Below are positions 23,101 through 34,632 of a DNA stretch of 64,000 bases, one piece after another; position 1 is the stretch's first letter; every line of letters starts with the position of its first letter. Made by a program: the position numbers and the translations under genes. A model generated the notes under the pieces. It worked only from the letters and a program-made list of their open reading frames with translations. It was not told the origin of the DNA and ran no database searches. The DNA comes from Bradysia coprophila (Eukaryota; Arthropoda; Insecta; Diptera; Sciaridae): positions 6,250,501-6,314,500 of the forward strand of contig NW_023503608.1 in the NCBI RefSeq assembly GCF_014529535.1. The letters are read 5' to 3'.

Positions 23101-25493
23101 CAAGTAAGTATATCCCGTTTTTGTTGTTGTCCGTTTAGTTACCTGTTTAGTATATAGCTTGGTTCGGCATGCATCTTCGTTACAATTAATATTTTGAAAA
23201 TGTCCATAAAAATGGATTCAATTGTTATGGTGGAAAGGGAAAGACAGGCAATGTGTGTTGATCGAACTGGAAGAACGAAATCACATTTTTAAGTCACCAT
23301 GTTGTCTAAGGGATTTTTTATTGACAAGGTCTAACACAGGACCTATTTTAAGGATTTTGTTTTCTAGAGTTTAGCAAATTTTTTGAGAATTATCAAGATT
23401 TTGCATGAGTTTCTGGATTTCTCAAGCTATTCCGGAATTTTTTTGATAATTTTCAAGAATTTCAGGTATTTTGAAAATTTTTAAAAACCAATTTCACGAA
23501 AATAGGGCCTGCTCTCGCACTTCTATGCAAGGTTTAAATAATCAAATCAACGCGTTGCCACATCTCGAATAAACTAATGTAGACCGATCGATATGCTTAT
23601 CAATCCTTCATCAGGCCACTGTTTACAATCTATGACATACTATTACGCTACCCGACACAAAAAAAACTTTTGTTGCGACCAGAAAAAGACCATTACCTTC
23701 TCGCTCAAAACCAGTTTTTTGCGTTTTCTGCCGCAAGACAACAAAATCCCGTACTGTCTCGCTGAGAATGTTTTTTCGTTTCGACCTGTGGATAAATTAC
23801 TCGCCTTCGGCTCGAAATCCAACCTTCCAACACGCCTCAACTAGAAATGTCCCAACGAGACAGTAATGAATTATTTCCCGAACTTTTTGTATTTCTCTAC
23901 TGCCACGCATCCTTGAACATCCAAATTGGTGTGAAAATGGAGGTACTGACACCAAATGAAGAATCAATATTTACCGAAGAGCCTGTCGTATTAGACAAGT
24001 TAAAAATTTGAATAATTAGTTTGTCTGGACACAGTACAAAATTGATTCTTCATTTGGCACCAATATTCCTGTTTTGACACCAATTCGGATATTGTACGAA
24101 TCGTAGGCAAATCCTTGTTAGACCCTTCTAGCGATCAAAGCTAAAAGTCGTAAATCAAATGTTTTTCATATCGGGTAATGTGAAAGTATTAGAAGTTACG
24201 AGGTACTGCATATGCATGTAACGTTAGCCGTTGATATCAGGTGCTTCTAGTATCCCTTGTCGCCGTATAAATTGTGGGCATGGAAATCATGCGATATCCT
24301 GGTAGCCTGGCTACCCAGAAATTTTTTTCGTACAAAATTTGGATATCGGGAAATTGAGCCTTCGCCGAACAAAGCAACGGGAAATGTATGGTTTGATGTC
24401 TTTTTTTCGGTTACCGGGAAATTTTCATTATTATCATGCCCGATAAATCGGTACTCTCGGTGAATTTACTCAAAAAGCTAATTTGATTACAAAACATTTG
24501 ATACACAACTCAAGAAGTAAGCAGGTCTGATTCCACGATGGAATCAAATGGAAAGTTCTTAAAAGGTGCTTGGTAAATGAAAAAGGACCGTCTCTAAGAC
24601 CGTCGAAACAGAATTTCATCTCCACTTTCGCTTCACGCGATCCATGGGAAAGGGAAGAGTAACTATGCTCTGTTTGTTTTGGTGTATTCGTTTGAACTTA
24701 ATTTTGTCTGCGTATTAGATAACACCACCCCTGGAATTAGTATGTTTTCCAGGTAAAATAAAGTCTTGTACCTTCGGAATATTGAATGGAAGAGTCTGCT
24801 GCTTAACTTAAAATGCTAGCATTTCAAAAAATCTTGCTTTCCCCAATTTTCCTGCCGACTAACCATCAACTGCAATTGAATATATGTTTTAGACATAGTA
24901 AAACGATAAAAAAACGTGCTGTCCTGTCCGGCATCTACCCGGTTTGCTGTTTTATTTGATTATTTTATTCCAATTTTCAGTGGCATGAAAAATAAGCGAC
25001 GAAAAAAAGATCAAAGACGACGAAGTTCTCGTGATAGACGTGGTGATTATTATGAAGATTCGGGCTCTCCACATGGTCCCAGAGAAGGGCCTCGCGAAGC
25101 CCGATACAATGATATGGCACCAAAGTAAGTAATAGACATACGTTAAAGTGAACACTCATTTTGAGTTTTAATTTATTTATATTTTGCCAAAGTTTATTTA
25201 AACAAAACAAAAATCTCTACAAAAAATAATAATTTAGCGACAATTCTAATGCACGATCCACATTTGACTATTCACAATTTGATAATGATCCAAGTCCAAG
25301 TAATTCTGGCATTATCTATCCGACATTGCCGCGTATCCCATCAGCAACTACTCTACGAAATGGCACTGTCAACCATCAGCCGCAAACGAAAAAAATCGAT
25401 TTAAGCACAGACAGTCCTCCTAACATACCACGAGTTCCATCCCTATCACAATTACGTCAAACGGATGACAAGTCGAGGTCATTACCTAAATAA
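14182..25493 (+). CDS. Prominin-like five-transmembrane glycoprotein (17 coding exons)
   Basis: Cholesterol-binding protein of plasma-membrane protrusions (CD133 family; the fly homologue acts in photoreceptors). Exons: 14182-14428, 18750-18900, 18968-19096, 19159-19346, 19414-19578, 19645-19775, 20752-20917, 20983-21262, 21321-21422, 21506-21671, 21736-21942, 22003-22320, 22381-22539, 22605-22726, 23053-23103, 24981-25124, 25238-25493. Every junction is GT-AG and in phase, giving 993 residues. There is a signal peptide (1-30). Membrane segments lie near 112-138, 162-186, 437-463, 487-511 and 806-826. The cysteine-rich FCFCCCRC follows the first segment, as is typical of prominins. Two large extracellular loops of about 250-295 residues are helical with few cysteines. 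The cytoplasmic tail is basic, then Pro/Ser-rich. An upstream acceptor at 14147 suggests a 5' UTR intron. The order of five segments and two loops identifies the family firmly. Confidence 0.93.
14429..18749. other. Long first coding intron of the prominin gene
   Basis: This 4.3-kb intron has donor GTGAGT and acceptor TTTCAG. Open frames inside it (for example 15669-15890, 16837-17061 and 17655-18023) show no family motif. I find no repeat copy beyond a short fragment near 18548-18580 (ACTAATGAAGTAAAAGATT) that also occurs near 5955. First introns of this size often carry enhancers, but none is visible. Confidence 0.6.
19998..20191 (+). repeat. Dispersed repeat family 1, copy C (intronic, most complete)
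   Basis: This copy sits in the sixth coding intron of prominin. It runs from CATCTGTTATCGATAACGAC through AATGACAAGCTCTGGGTAAT and GAAGTACAAGATTTGAAATC to GAAGTAATAGACCCGATAAT and CTTGCCGACTGTAACAGATT. It is the best template for the family consensus. Confidence 0.75.
23337..23511. repeat. CAGGRCC-ended element in a prominin intron
   Basis: The left end is CAGGACCTATTTTAAGG and the right end is AAAATAGGGCCTG. The interior is TTTCTGGATTTCTCAAG-like and includes GTTTAGCAAATTTTTTGAGA, shared with 10009-10200. No clean target duplication is seen. Confidence 0.6.
23919..24090. repeat. Palindromic element in a prominin intron
   Basis: The left arm ATCCAAATTGGTGTGAAAA continues to GACACCAAATGAAGAATCAA. 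It pairs with the right arm TTGATTCTTCATTTGGCACC, ending GACACCAATTCGGAT. The spacer is about 60 bp. There is no coding capacity. Confidence 0.7.
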
Positions 25494-25640
25494 TACCGCT
25501 ACGTAATATGCCTAAAGAACTTTTTCTGTGAAAATGCTATCAATTATTGAAGTTGTTCGTGCTGTGTGCGTAGTTTATTTAAAACTAAAATTGCAATTTC
25601 GAAATGAATGCTGAAAAGGTTCCAAGTATTTTAATGTTAA

Positions 25641-25646
25641 AATAAA
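25641..25646 (+). promoter_or_regulatory. Polyadenylation signal for the proximal prominin end
   Basis: AATAAA lies 148 bp after the stop codon of the 25238-25493 terminal exon and fits 3'-end formation of that isoform. Confidence 0.55.
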
Positions 25647-27041
25647 TATTCGATCAACTTTTATGTTTTGTTTAAATCTTCGTGTTTTGTGTTGTTTACT
25701 AATTCATCCTGTTCATGAATTCATCAGTTTTTCCGCTCTATGATTTTTCAACAACATGAAACACACATACACTAGATCAAAAAGCTTCCATCCACACAAA
25801 AGAAAGGGCACGAATGGACATGATAAACTTATCGGTTCATAGCTTGTGAGTGAACTTCGAACATTTTTATTTCAAAAGTTTAGGTTTAGGGAAAGTTCAT
25901 TCTTAATGAATTGTGTCATGTCCCCTACGGTTCAATGTGGCTTTTCATACAACAGATCACATCTTCAGTTCAATCGAAACACATCTTCTGTTCAATCGAC
26001 ATTGGTAAAGGCCTAGGAACACAATTAAATGTTACTTTTAGATATGCAATGCCCAGATGCAATGAGAGGGTCGATTATTTAATGAAAAAACCTGAAGCTT
26101 GATAAATCCAAAGAGCTGAGGACTATCGACGACGACGGCAATAGATAATTTACACAAATTAAGTTCGAGACTTGATTTGTTGATTGATTAAATAAGGATA
26201 TAAAGCCGTGAAGACGAAGAATTGATTCTTATTAATGCTCCACTTTTTCGTTAAAATTCTCTTTCCGAAGCTGGACGTAGATTCTGATGCAACTGTCAAG
26301 TTACAAATATCAGGAGTTACGAGAATCGTCGTCCTAAAAGAAAGTTCGGATTACAACCTTGTCAAGATTTCGTTAGGTGGAGTCTTAAAATAATTTTTAA
26401 TGTTCAGAGCAAGTAAAAAGAGAATTAGCTTTCGCAAGTTCTATGATCCTTTACATAATCCTATTGACAGCAAATATTTTTTAAAGAAAACGAAAATTGG
26501 TTTATCATACAATGGTAAAGAATCGGGGACGTGCAGTGTTTTGCTACTACTGCATTCACCAGCTGTAGTCTACAATCATTCACTACTTGTATCGTAAAAA
26601 ATCAAACGGCAAGCTAAACAAAACCGTCTCTTTTCTACGTGTTGTATAAGCACACAGATTAAATTAACGTAGCGAAGACACTGTCTGTAGCTTGTCTTCT
26701 GAATGTATGAATGCACAAAGAGTGTCTGTCTTCAGACCAGCTGATTAATTTTACTGTAGCAAAGACTGCACGTTATAAAAACAAACATACTGTAGGTCTG
26801 TGATGAATCATCGTTGCTGATGTACATGTGGATAGGCTTATAACTGCACTGGTAATTGCATCCTTGTAAAAAATGACATTCTTGGAACAGGATACATTGA
26901 ATATGACATTTACGATGGTGGCCTCACTCGTCTTATATTAACAATATTCTAGCTTTTCTGTCTTCTTCATGCTTCGAATGATAAAACTATAAAATTCAAT
27001 TGATTAAATCTGTCTTTTTTTCTCACATTATCACTTTACAG

Positions 27042-27156
27042 ACATTGGGACGGCGGTCCACCTAGATACCAAAATGCTCCGATGGCGCCGCCAGCATCCG
27101 AATACGAACGACCGCCACCATATTACTTCCCCGGCGCTCCATCTGAACCAGAGTAA
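27042..27156 (+). CDS. Alternative last exon of prominin with a PPPY motif
   Basis: The exon follows TTTACAG and starts in the same phase as 25238. Joined to the exon ending at 25124 it gives KHWDGGPPRYQ, then YERPPPYYFPGAP, then a stop at 27154-27156, for a 946-residue isoform. The sequence is Pro/Tyr-rich, keeps the frame and has its own AATAAA at 27325-27330. I therefore take it as a real alternative terminal exon rather than chance. The PPPY matches the PPxY ligand motif of WW domains. The proximal isoform lacks this motif and ends in a longer Ser/Pro-rich tail. Confidence 0.8.
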
Positions 27157-27324
27157 AATGGAAAATGCAATTTTTAGTTTTTCATTCATATATTTCCTTC
27201 GTAAATTTAGAACTATAAAATTATTCCATTCAATCCGAACGATTGAACAGTGGCATTTATTAAGATTAATTTAATCGAAGAAAGATGAACGGATTCAAGT
27301 GAAACATTTTCAGTTTTAATTAGA

Positions 27325-27330
27325 AATAAA
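27325..27330 (+). promoter_or_regulatory. Polyadenylation signal for the distal prominin end
   Basis: AATAAA lies 169 bp after the stop of the distal terminal exon. The following 250 bp are A/T homopolymer-rich. Confidence 0.5.
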
Positions 27331-28848
27331 ATATTTGAGGAAATGAAACCAATTTTTGATCGCCCATTATTCGTCCATCAGTGACAATTGAAAAGATTTT
27401 TTTTTTTGTGTTAAACGTTTTATTATATTCACACAAAAAAACAAAAATATTTTTGAAAATAAGGCTGAATTTAGTAAAAAAAAAGGTTGAAAAAAAAACT
27501 AAAAAAAATATTTTTTACAATTACAACTAATTTGAAGGGAAAACAATAAATTTGTTCCAGAAAAAAAAAACATTTCTTCATGTGCATTCTTGTGAGTTAA
27601 AAGAACGTATTTAAATGAAAGGACTCTGACGGAAAAGCGGTAATTAGCGTAATTTTTGTAAGGCAATAATGTGTAAATCGTAAAATGAAACGCTACGAAA
27701 AATTAAAATTTTATTCAATCTAAATGTGATTCTTATTTACCACGGCAAAATTTACGCAAAACACGATGTGTGAGATAGTGGTAACGAATTATAGTTAAGT
27801 ATCGTAGCAAAAAAATAATTCTGCCCAAGTGCAGCTTAAGTTGAGCTGGAACAACTGTGCTTATCAACTTCCACTAAGACTCGAAACAGTTGAATTACAG
27901 ATGTTGGAAAATAAATTCAATCGTCTCGTGAAAAAGGACAATATTTGATGTAAGTTACTACAACTCAAAACGAAGTTGAGTTGTTGATATATGCCAGCTT
28001 TATCACCCCGATGCTCTTTAGTAGAAGGAGTCCTTACGGTAGCAGATTCTTGCGCAAAGCGGAATGCCATGGTGCCGACTCTACCAGCCAATATCTATAG
28101 ATCCACTATCACTCTCTTTCACAAGACGATTGAGTTTATTTTTAAGGAGCTCAAAATTAACCGGTTTTCGGGAGTCAATTTTATCATCAGTGGTTGATTT
28201 ACAGACTACCATCACACACAATTTTTTTTTAAATTGATTAAATCGACAGTTCACATGTCTCCCAATTTTTTCAATTTCCGAGCAGTCCTACTTTAGCTTG
28301 ATAATTTAAACGTTTTTCTTCGATCAGTACGGAAGTATAGCATTCACTAGTTCGTAATGAGCGAAATATATATTAAAACTGTAACTGAAGTACCATTGAA
28401 ATGCTGAGCTTTACTGAAGCCCAGACACATATAGCTTCACTTATCATCTCTATTACCAATCTCACCTTCTGTGTTTTGTACGAATTTTGTCCACTTTTTT
28501 AAATTTAAATTGAAAAATGTTTTCAAATAATAAAAATACAAATTTAAATTCGTAATCGAAACAAAAGATAAAAAATTTTAAAAAGAAATTTATTTTTGGT
28601 TATTTAGTGCAAATTCTGTTTCTTTATTTTATATATTCCATAAGTGTGCCAACCAATTCAGAGTGCATTGTACTAGGGAGTCATTTTAACGTGTTGTTCT
28701 GAACAAGACATGGTTTCAACGTTAGGTTGACCCTTATAGTCAGTTGAGCATGAAATTTTTGGCTAACTTATAGGTATTAATTGATTTTTCTTATTATTTT
28801 ATAACGAAATTGTGTTACAAAATGTAAATGAGATTATGATAGTTAATC

Positions 28849-28990
28849 TCTCAGAAACGGCTAATCATGGGCTGTTATCGGTACCAACGATAAAAAAAAT
28901 AAGCGATGACCTTCTGGTCTTGTTTAGCAAAATAAATATTCCAGCGAATGATTTTATATCAAACTTTTAGCGATACTTTAATCGAAAGAA
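28849..28990 (+). repeat. Dispersed repeat family 2, copy
   Basis: It begins CTCAGAAACGGCTAATCATG and continues CTGTTATCGGTACCAACGAT, then GCGATGACCTTCTGGTCTTG and TTTAGCAAAATAAAT. It matches in order the two halves of the site interrupted by the element at 43554-44868. Confidence 0.55.
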
Positions 28991-29592
28991 TCGCGAAACG
29001 ATTGCCGTTTCTCGAAAGATTAATCAAAGTATGAGATTCATTTAAGGATAAAACAATAAAATAAATAAAAATTAAAACAAAATCCAACAAAGGTATGTCT
29101 TCAATTTAGTCTTTATTTGGATTGAACAAAAGAAATAAAATAAACGAGAAACATATAAATGTGTAATTTTCAATGTAAAATAAAAACAAACAAAAATGTC
29201 TCTAAGATAAGACATATTTTGAGTATAATATACCATACGAAAAAAGAAAAATCAAAATAAAATTCATTCGTTCACTTATCACTATTCACTAATCGATTAT
29301 ATTCATTCCCAACGTTTATCGATGTGTAATCAATTGTTTTGACCATATTTTTATAAGTCAGGTTTTATTTGGAGAGAAATAAAAAAGGCGCCTCCGACTA
29401 ACGTATCCAACTTTCGGTAAAAAAAAAATATTTTTCGAGATGATAGCCTAGAGGCAATGAGTTTACGTTTAAACCGAAATCGACTTCAAAACATTATTTT
29501 TACTCCAAGAATCGATTCAAGTTTGTTTTCCATCGAAATCAGAACACTCATCGACCGACCCAGCGGGAGTATATGTCTTTTATGAGACTTTA

Positions 29593-29773
29593 ACCTGTTT
29601 TAGACGGCAAGCATATACCCATTATTATTATCGGGTGTCTTACTTCCATCGATCAATGTATCTGTTTTAATTTCAAATCTTGTACTTCAATTTTTTAACA
29701 TGCATTTTACTATATCAAAGACAATATTACCCAGAGCTTGTCATTATTTTTGTCGTCGTATCGATAACAGATG
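29593..29773 (-). repeat. Dispersed repeat family 1, copy D
   Basis: Reverse orientation. On the plus strand it runs from TTTTAGACGGCAAGCATATA through TTACTTCCATCGATCAA and CCCAGAGCTTGTCATTATTT to TATCGATAACAGATGA. It is nearly full length. Confidence 0.75.
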
Positions 29774-30113
29774 AGGAGCGTTATGTGACAGGCTACTAAA
29801 TCCAGGCTTGTTAACTTGTTTAGTAAATTCCGCGCATCAATTAAATACATTTTGTGGTCACGCCCATATATGTGGCTCTTGTGGATTTAATTACCACATT
29901 TGCAAATCTTCAACAGCGTTTTGAAACGCACAAAATATACATCACAAGCAGCATATTTGAATCATTGCACTTCCTTAGAAATCGAACGGCCTTCCTTTGG
30001 TATTTTAACGTAAATGCGGTTTGGGTACGGGGTTTGATGTTTTTTCCAGCACCAAAATAGAAAGGTTCGGTTTTGTACGGTTCCGCTTCTTTAGGTAAAA
30101 AATAAGATTCAGT

Positions 30114-30246
30114 CAGGGACAATTTTTGGAAAATTTAACTGATAAATTTTTCAAAATTTGCAAAAATTCTCCAGAATTTGCTACGACTCTTCAAGCCAAA
30201 ATTTTGTAGCAAATTTAGCAAATCAATTTCCCAAAAACAGGATCTG
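30114..30246. repeat. Degenerate CAGGG-ended palindrome
   Basis: The left end is CAGGGACAATTTTTGGAAAA. The right end is TTTCCCAAAAACAGGATCTG. The interior is rich in AAATTTGC and GCAAATTT pairs. It resembles the CAGGGCC family in ends and interior, but the right terminus is altered. Confidence 0.45.
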
Positions 30247-30765
30247 TTTTCTGTTCTACGATGTTTTAAGAAAGATGAAAGTGGAGTCTGGTTGTAGTTT
30301 TCATTTATCATTTGAACGCCGACAATATGAATTATTTTGTTCAAATTTTACGAATTATTTGAAATGTAACTGTGACGTTGTCCGCCGTCTTCATTAAACA
30401 TAAATGGAAAATTGAACTAAATATAGCTGTAACAACATCTCTCAAATATTAATTAAATAATTAAAATATGGCTCAACATTTTATAGTGATTGTAATTATA
30501 TTATGATTCTGATTAATTACGACTATTATTAATTATTTATAATTATAATTCTATATAATAAATATGCTGTATAATCGATTTAATGATTGATCAAACTGTA
30601 TTCTTATAATATACCAAAAAACAAAAAGATAAAAAAATGAAAGAAAGAAAACGAAGACTAAAGTAAAAAAAAATTTTGTCTCAAGAATCTATTTCGTAAA
30701 AATAAAGAGATAATTTTAAGATCAATCCTGAAATTCTTTTCATCTTGTACTCTTACGACAGATAC

Positions 30766-32215
30766 CCTGTAAAAAATCTTGACTTGACTTTGACTTGACT
30801 TGAGTAACCAAAACTTGCTCCTGTGAGCGATCCCATGAGAACATTGGACGTGAGGATTTTGGTTTGATTTGATTGTAAGTCAGACCCTAATCCTCCCTTT
30901 TCGTTCTCCTTGATTACATTCAAAGCACACATTAAAACGTCTTCACTCTCCCTGCTCAACTTCCACCTTTCGACCCTTATGTGTGTTCTGAATGATATCA
31001 GTGTAGGGCACACCATTCTGGTCTACTATTTTCTTATATACCACAGAGTACTTTCTGTGAGAGAAAAACCGAGAAAAACTGGAAGCAAATGAAATACTCG
31101 CTGTTCCGACAGACCGCGCAACGGGAATGCTCTTCTCAACGATTCGTAAAACGCTCCACATGTGTTGGCCACACCACGTAAACAACGACACCTACATGTA
31201 GAGGATACGCTCCTCTTAGGAAACGAGCAAGAAACGCTCAAACTCAGAGGCTGCTAAGCCCTTAAACGTTACGGAAAGAACAATTTCTCCAAGCAAGGCA
31301 AACGTTCCCTTCAAGCAACGCTAAAGAAAAACTGAAGGTTAACGAATCATAACTTTGAATTTGCAGACGTCGACAACAATTAAAACCAACAACAGACCGA
31401 AACTCGAAGCGCTCAACATCACGGAAAGTCTAGAGCAACAACGAACAATTGCAAACCAATTGTACTTGTGTACGTACGAAGAGCGAAAACAAGAATAAGG
31501 CTTCTAATCGTACAGGACCATCCGTTAAGCATCTGTTTGCCAAAACTGGTATAACGGCACATCGAAATCAAAAGTGTAAATGCACAAAGAAAAACCGTGA
31601 GTTACGACACATTCAGAGAATGGTAGCTGGAAAGCATCAACCATTCATTCTTCAAGTTACATCGCACGTACCGAAAACCGTTAACATATACAAACCGTAT
31701 CTGCGTCAACTGGAGTCAGAATTTTCTCCAAACCGCGCTGCACTGTGTCCCGAGCGAATCAGTTCAGTATCATTTACGCGGTACAAACCGTATTTGCAAC
31801 ACGTTGACACCAGGACCAGAGCCTTCGTTCATCATCGAGTTTCACTGCTTGACCTGGATACAGCTCCGTTCGATATCCCTCCTGTTAGTTTCCGCATTGG
31901 TATTCGGCTTCTATTTCTCGGCATTTTCTTCAAATTCATGAGTTCCATGAATTCCATTGAACAACTTGTCGAGCAAAAATGTTGGTAACCGTCCCGTTTC
32001 ACCGCCTAAGTCTCCGTCCGTCGAAATTTCATTCGGGAAAAACAACAATCGCTCGCGAGAACAGTCGTACACAATTGTAAACAACTTTAACATCAAACAA
32101 ACCACAAAAACCAAGAAATAACTTGAAAAACTAAGACAAATTCGACGAGCAAAATTTTTTACGTCCAGCCATTTTCACACCACCTACTACTCCAGATACC
32201 CTGTAAAATATCATG
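30766..32215. repeat. GC-richer 1.4-kb block between direct repeats
   Basis: AGATACCCTGTAAAA occurs at 30763-30778 (with a slightly different preceding base context) and again near 32194-32208, bracketing about 1.42 kb. The block is richer in G and C than its surroundings and starts with a GACTTGACTT short repeat. It has a 179-codon plus-strand open frame ending at 31988 (first ATG at about 31620) and overlapping minus-strand open frames. The frame contains two YKPYL stretches. I recognise no domain. It could be a solo long terminal repeat or a decayed insertion. Confidence 0.35.
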
Positions 32216-32576
32216 CACCAAACCGGGAAAATGTAAGATCCAACAATTTCTATCCGTCCAAAGAACATTCTAAAAGATATTGCCAATTTTTTAGATAATT
32301 TGATAGGAAGAATTCGTTGATTTAGATCACTGATGACTCCTTCGATTTGTCTTAGATTTTTTTTTCTCGATTAGATATACGTCCTGTTCATGGGATCGTC
32401 AGTTATGTTTCTTTTTCATTGTAATAAGATATTCACCACAGGACAAACAGTGGAAAACGTAGCATAATTGTCGATCCCATCAACGCAACATTGCTCGTGT
32501 ACTTTCGGCCTAATACGAATAAGATTGGACGATTCGCATTACAGTCTTTTATTTTTGAATTTTTAGCTTCTTTGTT

Positions 32577-32677
32577 TAACCTGTTATAGATGACAAGCAC
32601 ATGACCAGTATTATTATCGACTCTTTTACTTCCATCTATCAAAGTATTTTTATCTGTTGATTTGAAATCTTGTAGGG
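32577..32677 (-). repeat. Dispersed repeat family 1, copy E (partial)
   Basis: Reverse orientation, keeping only the right half of the family: GATGACAAGCACATGACCAG, TACTTCCATCTATCAAAG and TGATTTGAAATCTTGTA. It lies directly downstream of the NDC80 polyadenylation signal. Confidence 0.65.
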
Positions 32678-32694
32678 GTTGAAGAAAAAAATAC

Positions 32695-32700
32695 TTTATT
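32695..32700 (-). promoter_or_regulatory. NDC80 polyadenylation signal
   Basis: On the minus strand AATAAA lies 10 bp after the NDC80 stop codon, implying a very short 3' UTR. Confidence 0.55.
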
Positions 32701-32710
32701 AAATTAAAAC

Positions 32711-34632
32711 TTATTTTAAATTGTTTACAGCATCCTTAAGCTCTTCGGCTACTTGTTCAAGTTCTGCAATAGCTGCCTCTCGACGCGCCTGGCGCTCCAA
32801 TTTATCTTTCAGCATTGCATCAGCCTTCAATTGAATGCCTTCATATATGGACTTAGTTTCCGCTTTCAACAACTCGACTACTTTTTCGTTATTCTGACAT
32901 TTTAATTGATTTTGTTGGATTTCCTCCGTCGTCCTGTCGAGTGTTGCTTGCAGCTGTTGTTGTTGTTGCTCCGACTGGTACTGCGTCTCAACAATTTCGT
33001 TTTCCACTTTTCGCAATCGAATTTCCAACGAATGCAGCTGTTTCTTGAGGGCAGATACCTCGTTCTCCACCACAAACAGCTCATTCGAAATGGACGTGAC
33101 CTGCGATTGAGTTTCATTCACCGATGCATGGACATCAGCCCGACGTGCATTGATGATTTCTCTGACTTGATTGATTAATTCCAATTTGGCTTTTATTTCG
33201 GGTTTCGTATCGCTTTCATTGATGAACAGCTGATCTATGGTCAGATCGTCGAATTTAATGCCAATTTGAAGCAATTTTTGCACGACCGCATTAATCGCGT
33301 AAATTTTGCTGGTTTTCTGTCTCCTCAGCCGGGCGATTTTGACCTGACTGTCGTCGGCAATCGCTTTCAAAACATTAACGAAATTCTGTTTTTCCTCGAG
33401 CAAATGTTTTTTTTGATTGAGATCAGCGATACAGGTTTGTCGGTCATCGGCTGATACGGGTTGATTCTTGATAGTTTCCTTTATCTGGTTCAAGCTATTA
33501 ATCAGCTCCTTGTTAGTTTTCACCAATTCATTCAGTTCTTCGGAACTTTCTCGAACATCAACAGTTTTCTCGTTGAAAATTGCCAGAACTTTGGCCACCT
33601 CCTTTTTCAATTCCTCGCACTTCTTTTGCTGTATCTGCAACAAATGCTCATCTCCGAACGGCACTTCCTGCGATTGCAGCATAGTGAACTCGTTTTGAAT
33701 ACGACCGGTAGAAGCATCAATGTCATCCAATCCGGCCTTAGTATGAATCATCTCACGAATCCATTTCAATTTCCATCCATCGAATTCAGCTGTTTGATCA
33801 CTCCAAATGGCGAAACCGTTTTTCAAATCACCGACGAAACTAGCGACGAATCGTTGATCGACCAGATTATCCGATTCGGTATCTTTGTATTCGATGTCGT
33901 CGGTAATGTTGTCGCCATCATCAATCGCAATAAAGTCGCATAGCCAATCCAAAAATTCCACATTACGGTCGTAAGCAATCGAAACGGTTGGTGCCTTGAA
34001 CCAGGACTTGTTCATCTGATGTGGATATTCCATAAAATCGACGAAAAGTTTGACATCATCAACGTTGTTATCGTGAATGGTTACTTTACCACCAGCGATA
34101 CTCTGAGAGAAAAACCGGATTATCTCGACAAATTGTTTCGCAGACATCGACTGCAATCCACCGGGTAAGAACGTTGTTCCGAAATGGTTGCGTACCACTT
34201 CGAGAATACGTGCGGCCTGCTCGCTATTGGATTTCTTCAAAGCAGAACTTCTGTTGGTCGAAGCGTTACTTTTGTTGGTCGATGCTGGTGTAAATAACGA
34301 GGACAACGATCTCGCAAACGGTGGCCGAACTGGTGTTTCACTAGGCATGCGTGGAGTTGCCGAGTTGCTCCGGGCTCTCTTAGGTATTTGTCGGTTGTAA
34401 TGTGAAACATTTTCATGTGAAGACGAACGGTTTCGGCTAAGCGAATGCGGTGTGCAAGAATATTTTCGAGGTTGGGCCAGTCGACTGATTCTGTTGATGG
34501 AAAAACGAAAATGAATTGAATAAAATAGTACAAAGGCATTGTTCTGCTTTTGTTTCATTCATTTGAGCAATTATACCTGCTTGATGGTTGCGGAACAGCC
34601 TTCTCCTTTTCTTGGGTTTTTCGCCGGTCCAT
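32711..34632 (-). CDS. Ndc80: Kinetochore protein NDC80 (HEC1)
   Basis: Microtubule-binding subunit of the outer-kinetochore NDC80 complex, acting in chromosome segregation. Two exons on the minus strand: 34632-34577 (MDRRKTQEKEKA start) and 34490-32711, joined by an 86-bp GT-AG intron in phase, giving 611 residues (human 642). Residues 1-110 are a basic Ser/Thr/Pro-rich tail of the kind phosphorylated by Aurora B. Residues about 110-208 form the calponin-homology head, including YPHQMNKSWFKAP and the EFLDWLCDFIAI helix. From about 290 to the end the sequence is long coiled coil rich in Glu, Gln and Lys. The intron contains an in-frame ATG, so reading straight through would give a false N-terminus at 34558. 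The spliced start is preferred because it restores a charged N-terminus and has a good acceptor (CAACAG). Confidence 0.92.

Larger units (their letters stand above)
27331..32694. other. Repeat-bearing intergenic region between prominin and NDC80
   Basis: AT-rich DNA with homopolymer runs (27400-27580 and 30420-30720). It holds repeat copies at 28849-28990, 29593-29773, 30114-30246 and 32577-32677, and a GC-richer block at 30766-32193. No intron-exon structure was found on either strand. A stretch open on both strands at about 27864-28197 is unexplained. Confidence 0.5.

Noticed and set aside
31026-31241. Cysteine/arginine-rich minus-strand frame in the GC-richer block
   Set aside because: No motif could be named, and overlapping frames on both strands are open, which suggests composition rather than a gene.
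33461-33943. A 160-codon plus-strand open frame opposite the NDC80 coiled-coil region
   Set aside because: It is the antisense shadow of a certain gene. Regular coiled-coil codons keep the opposite strand open. No splice or promoter context.
32711-34558. Reading NDC80 as a single unspliced exon starting at 34558
   Set aside because: The first ~23 residues would be intron-encoded and hydrophobic. A GT-AG intron (34576-34491) joins a charged N-terminal exon in phase.
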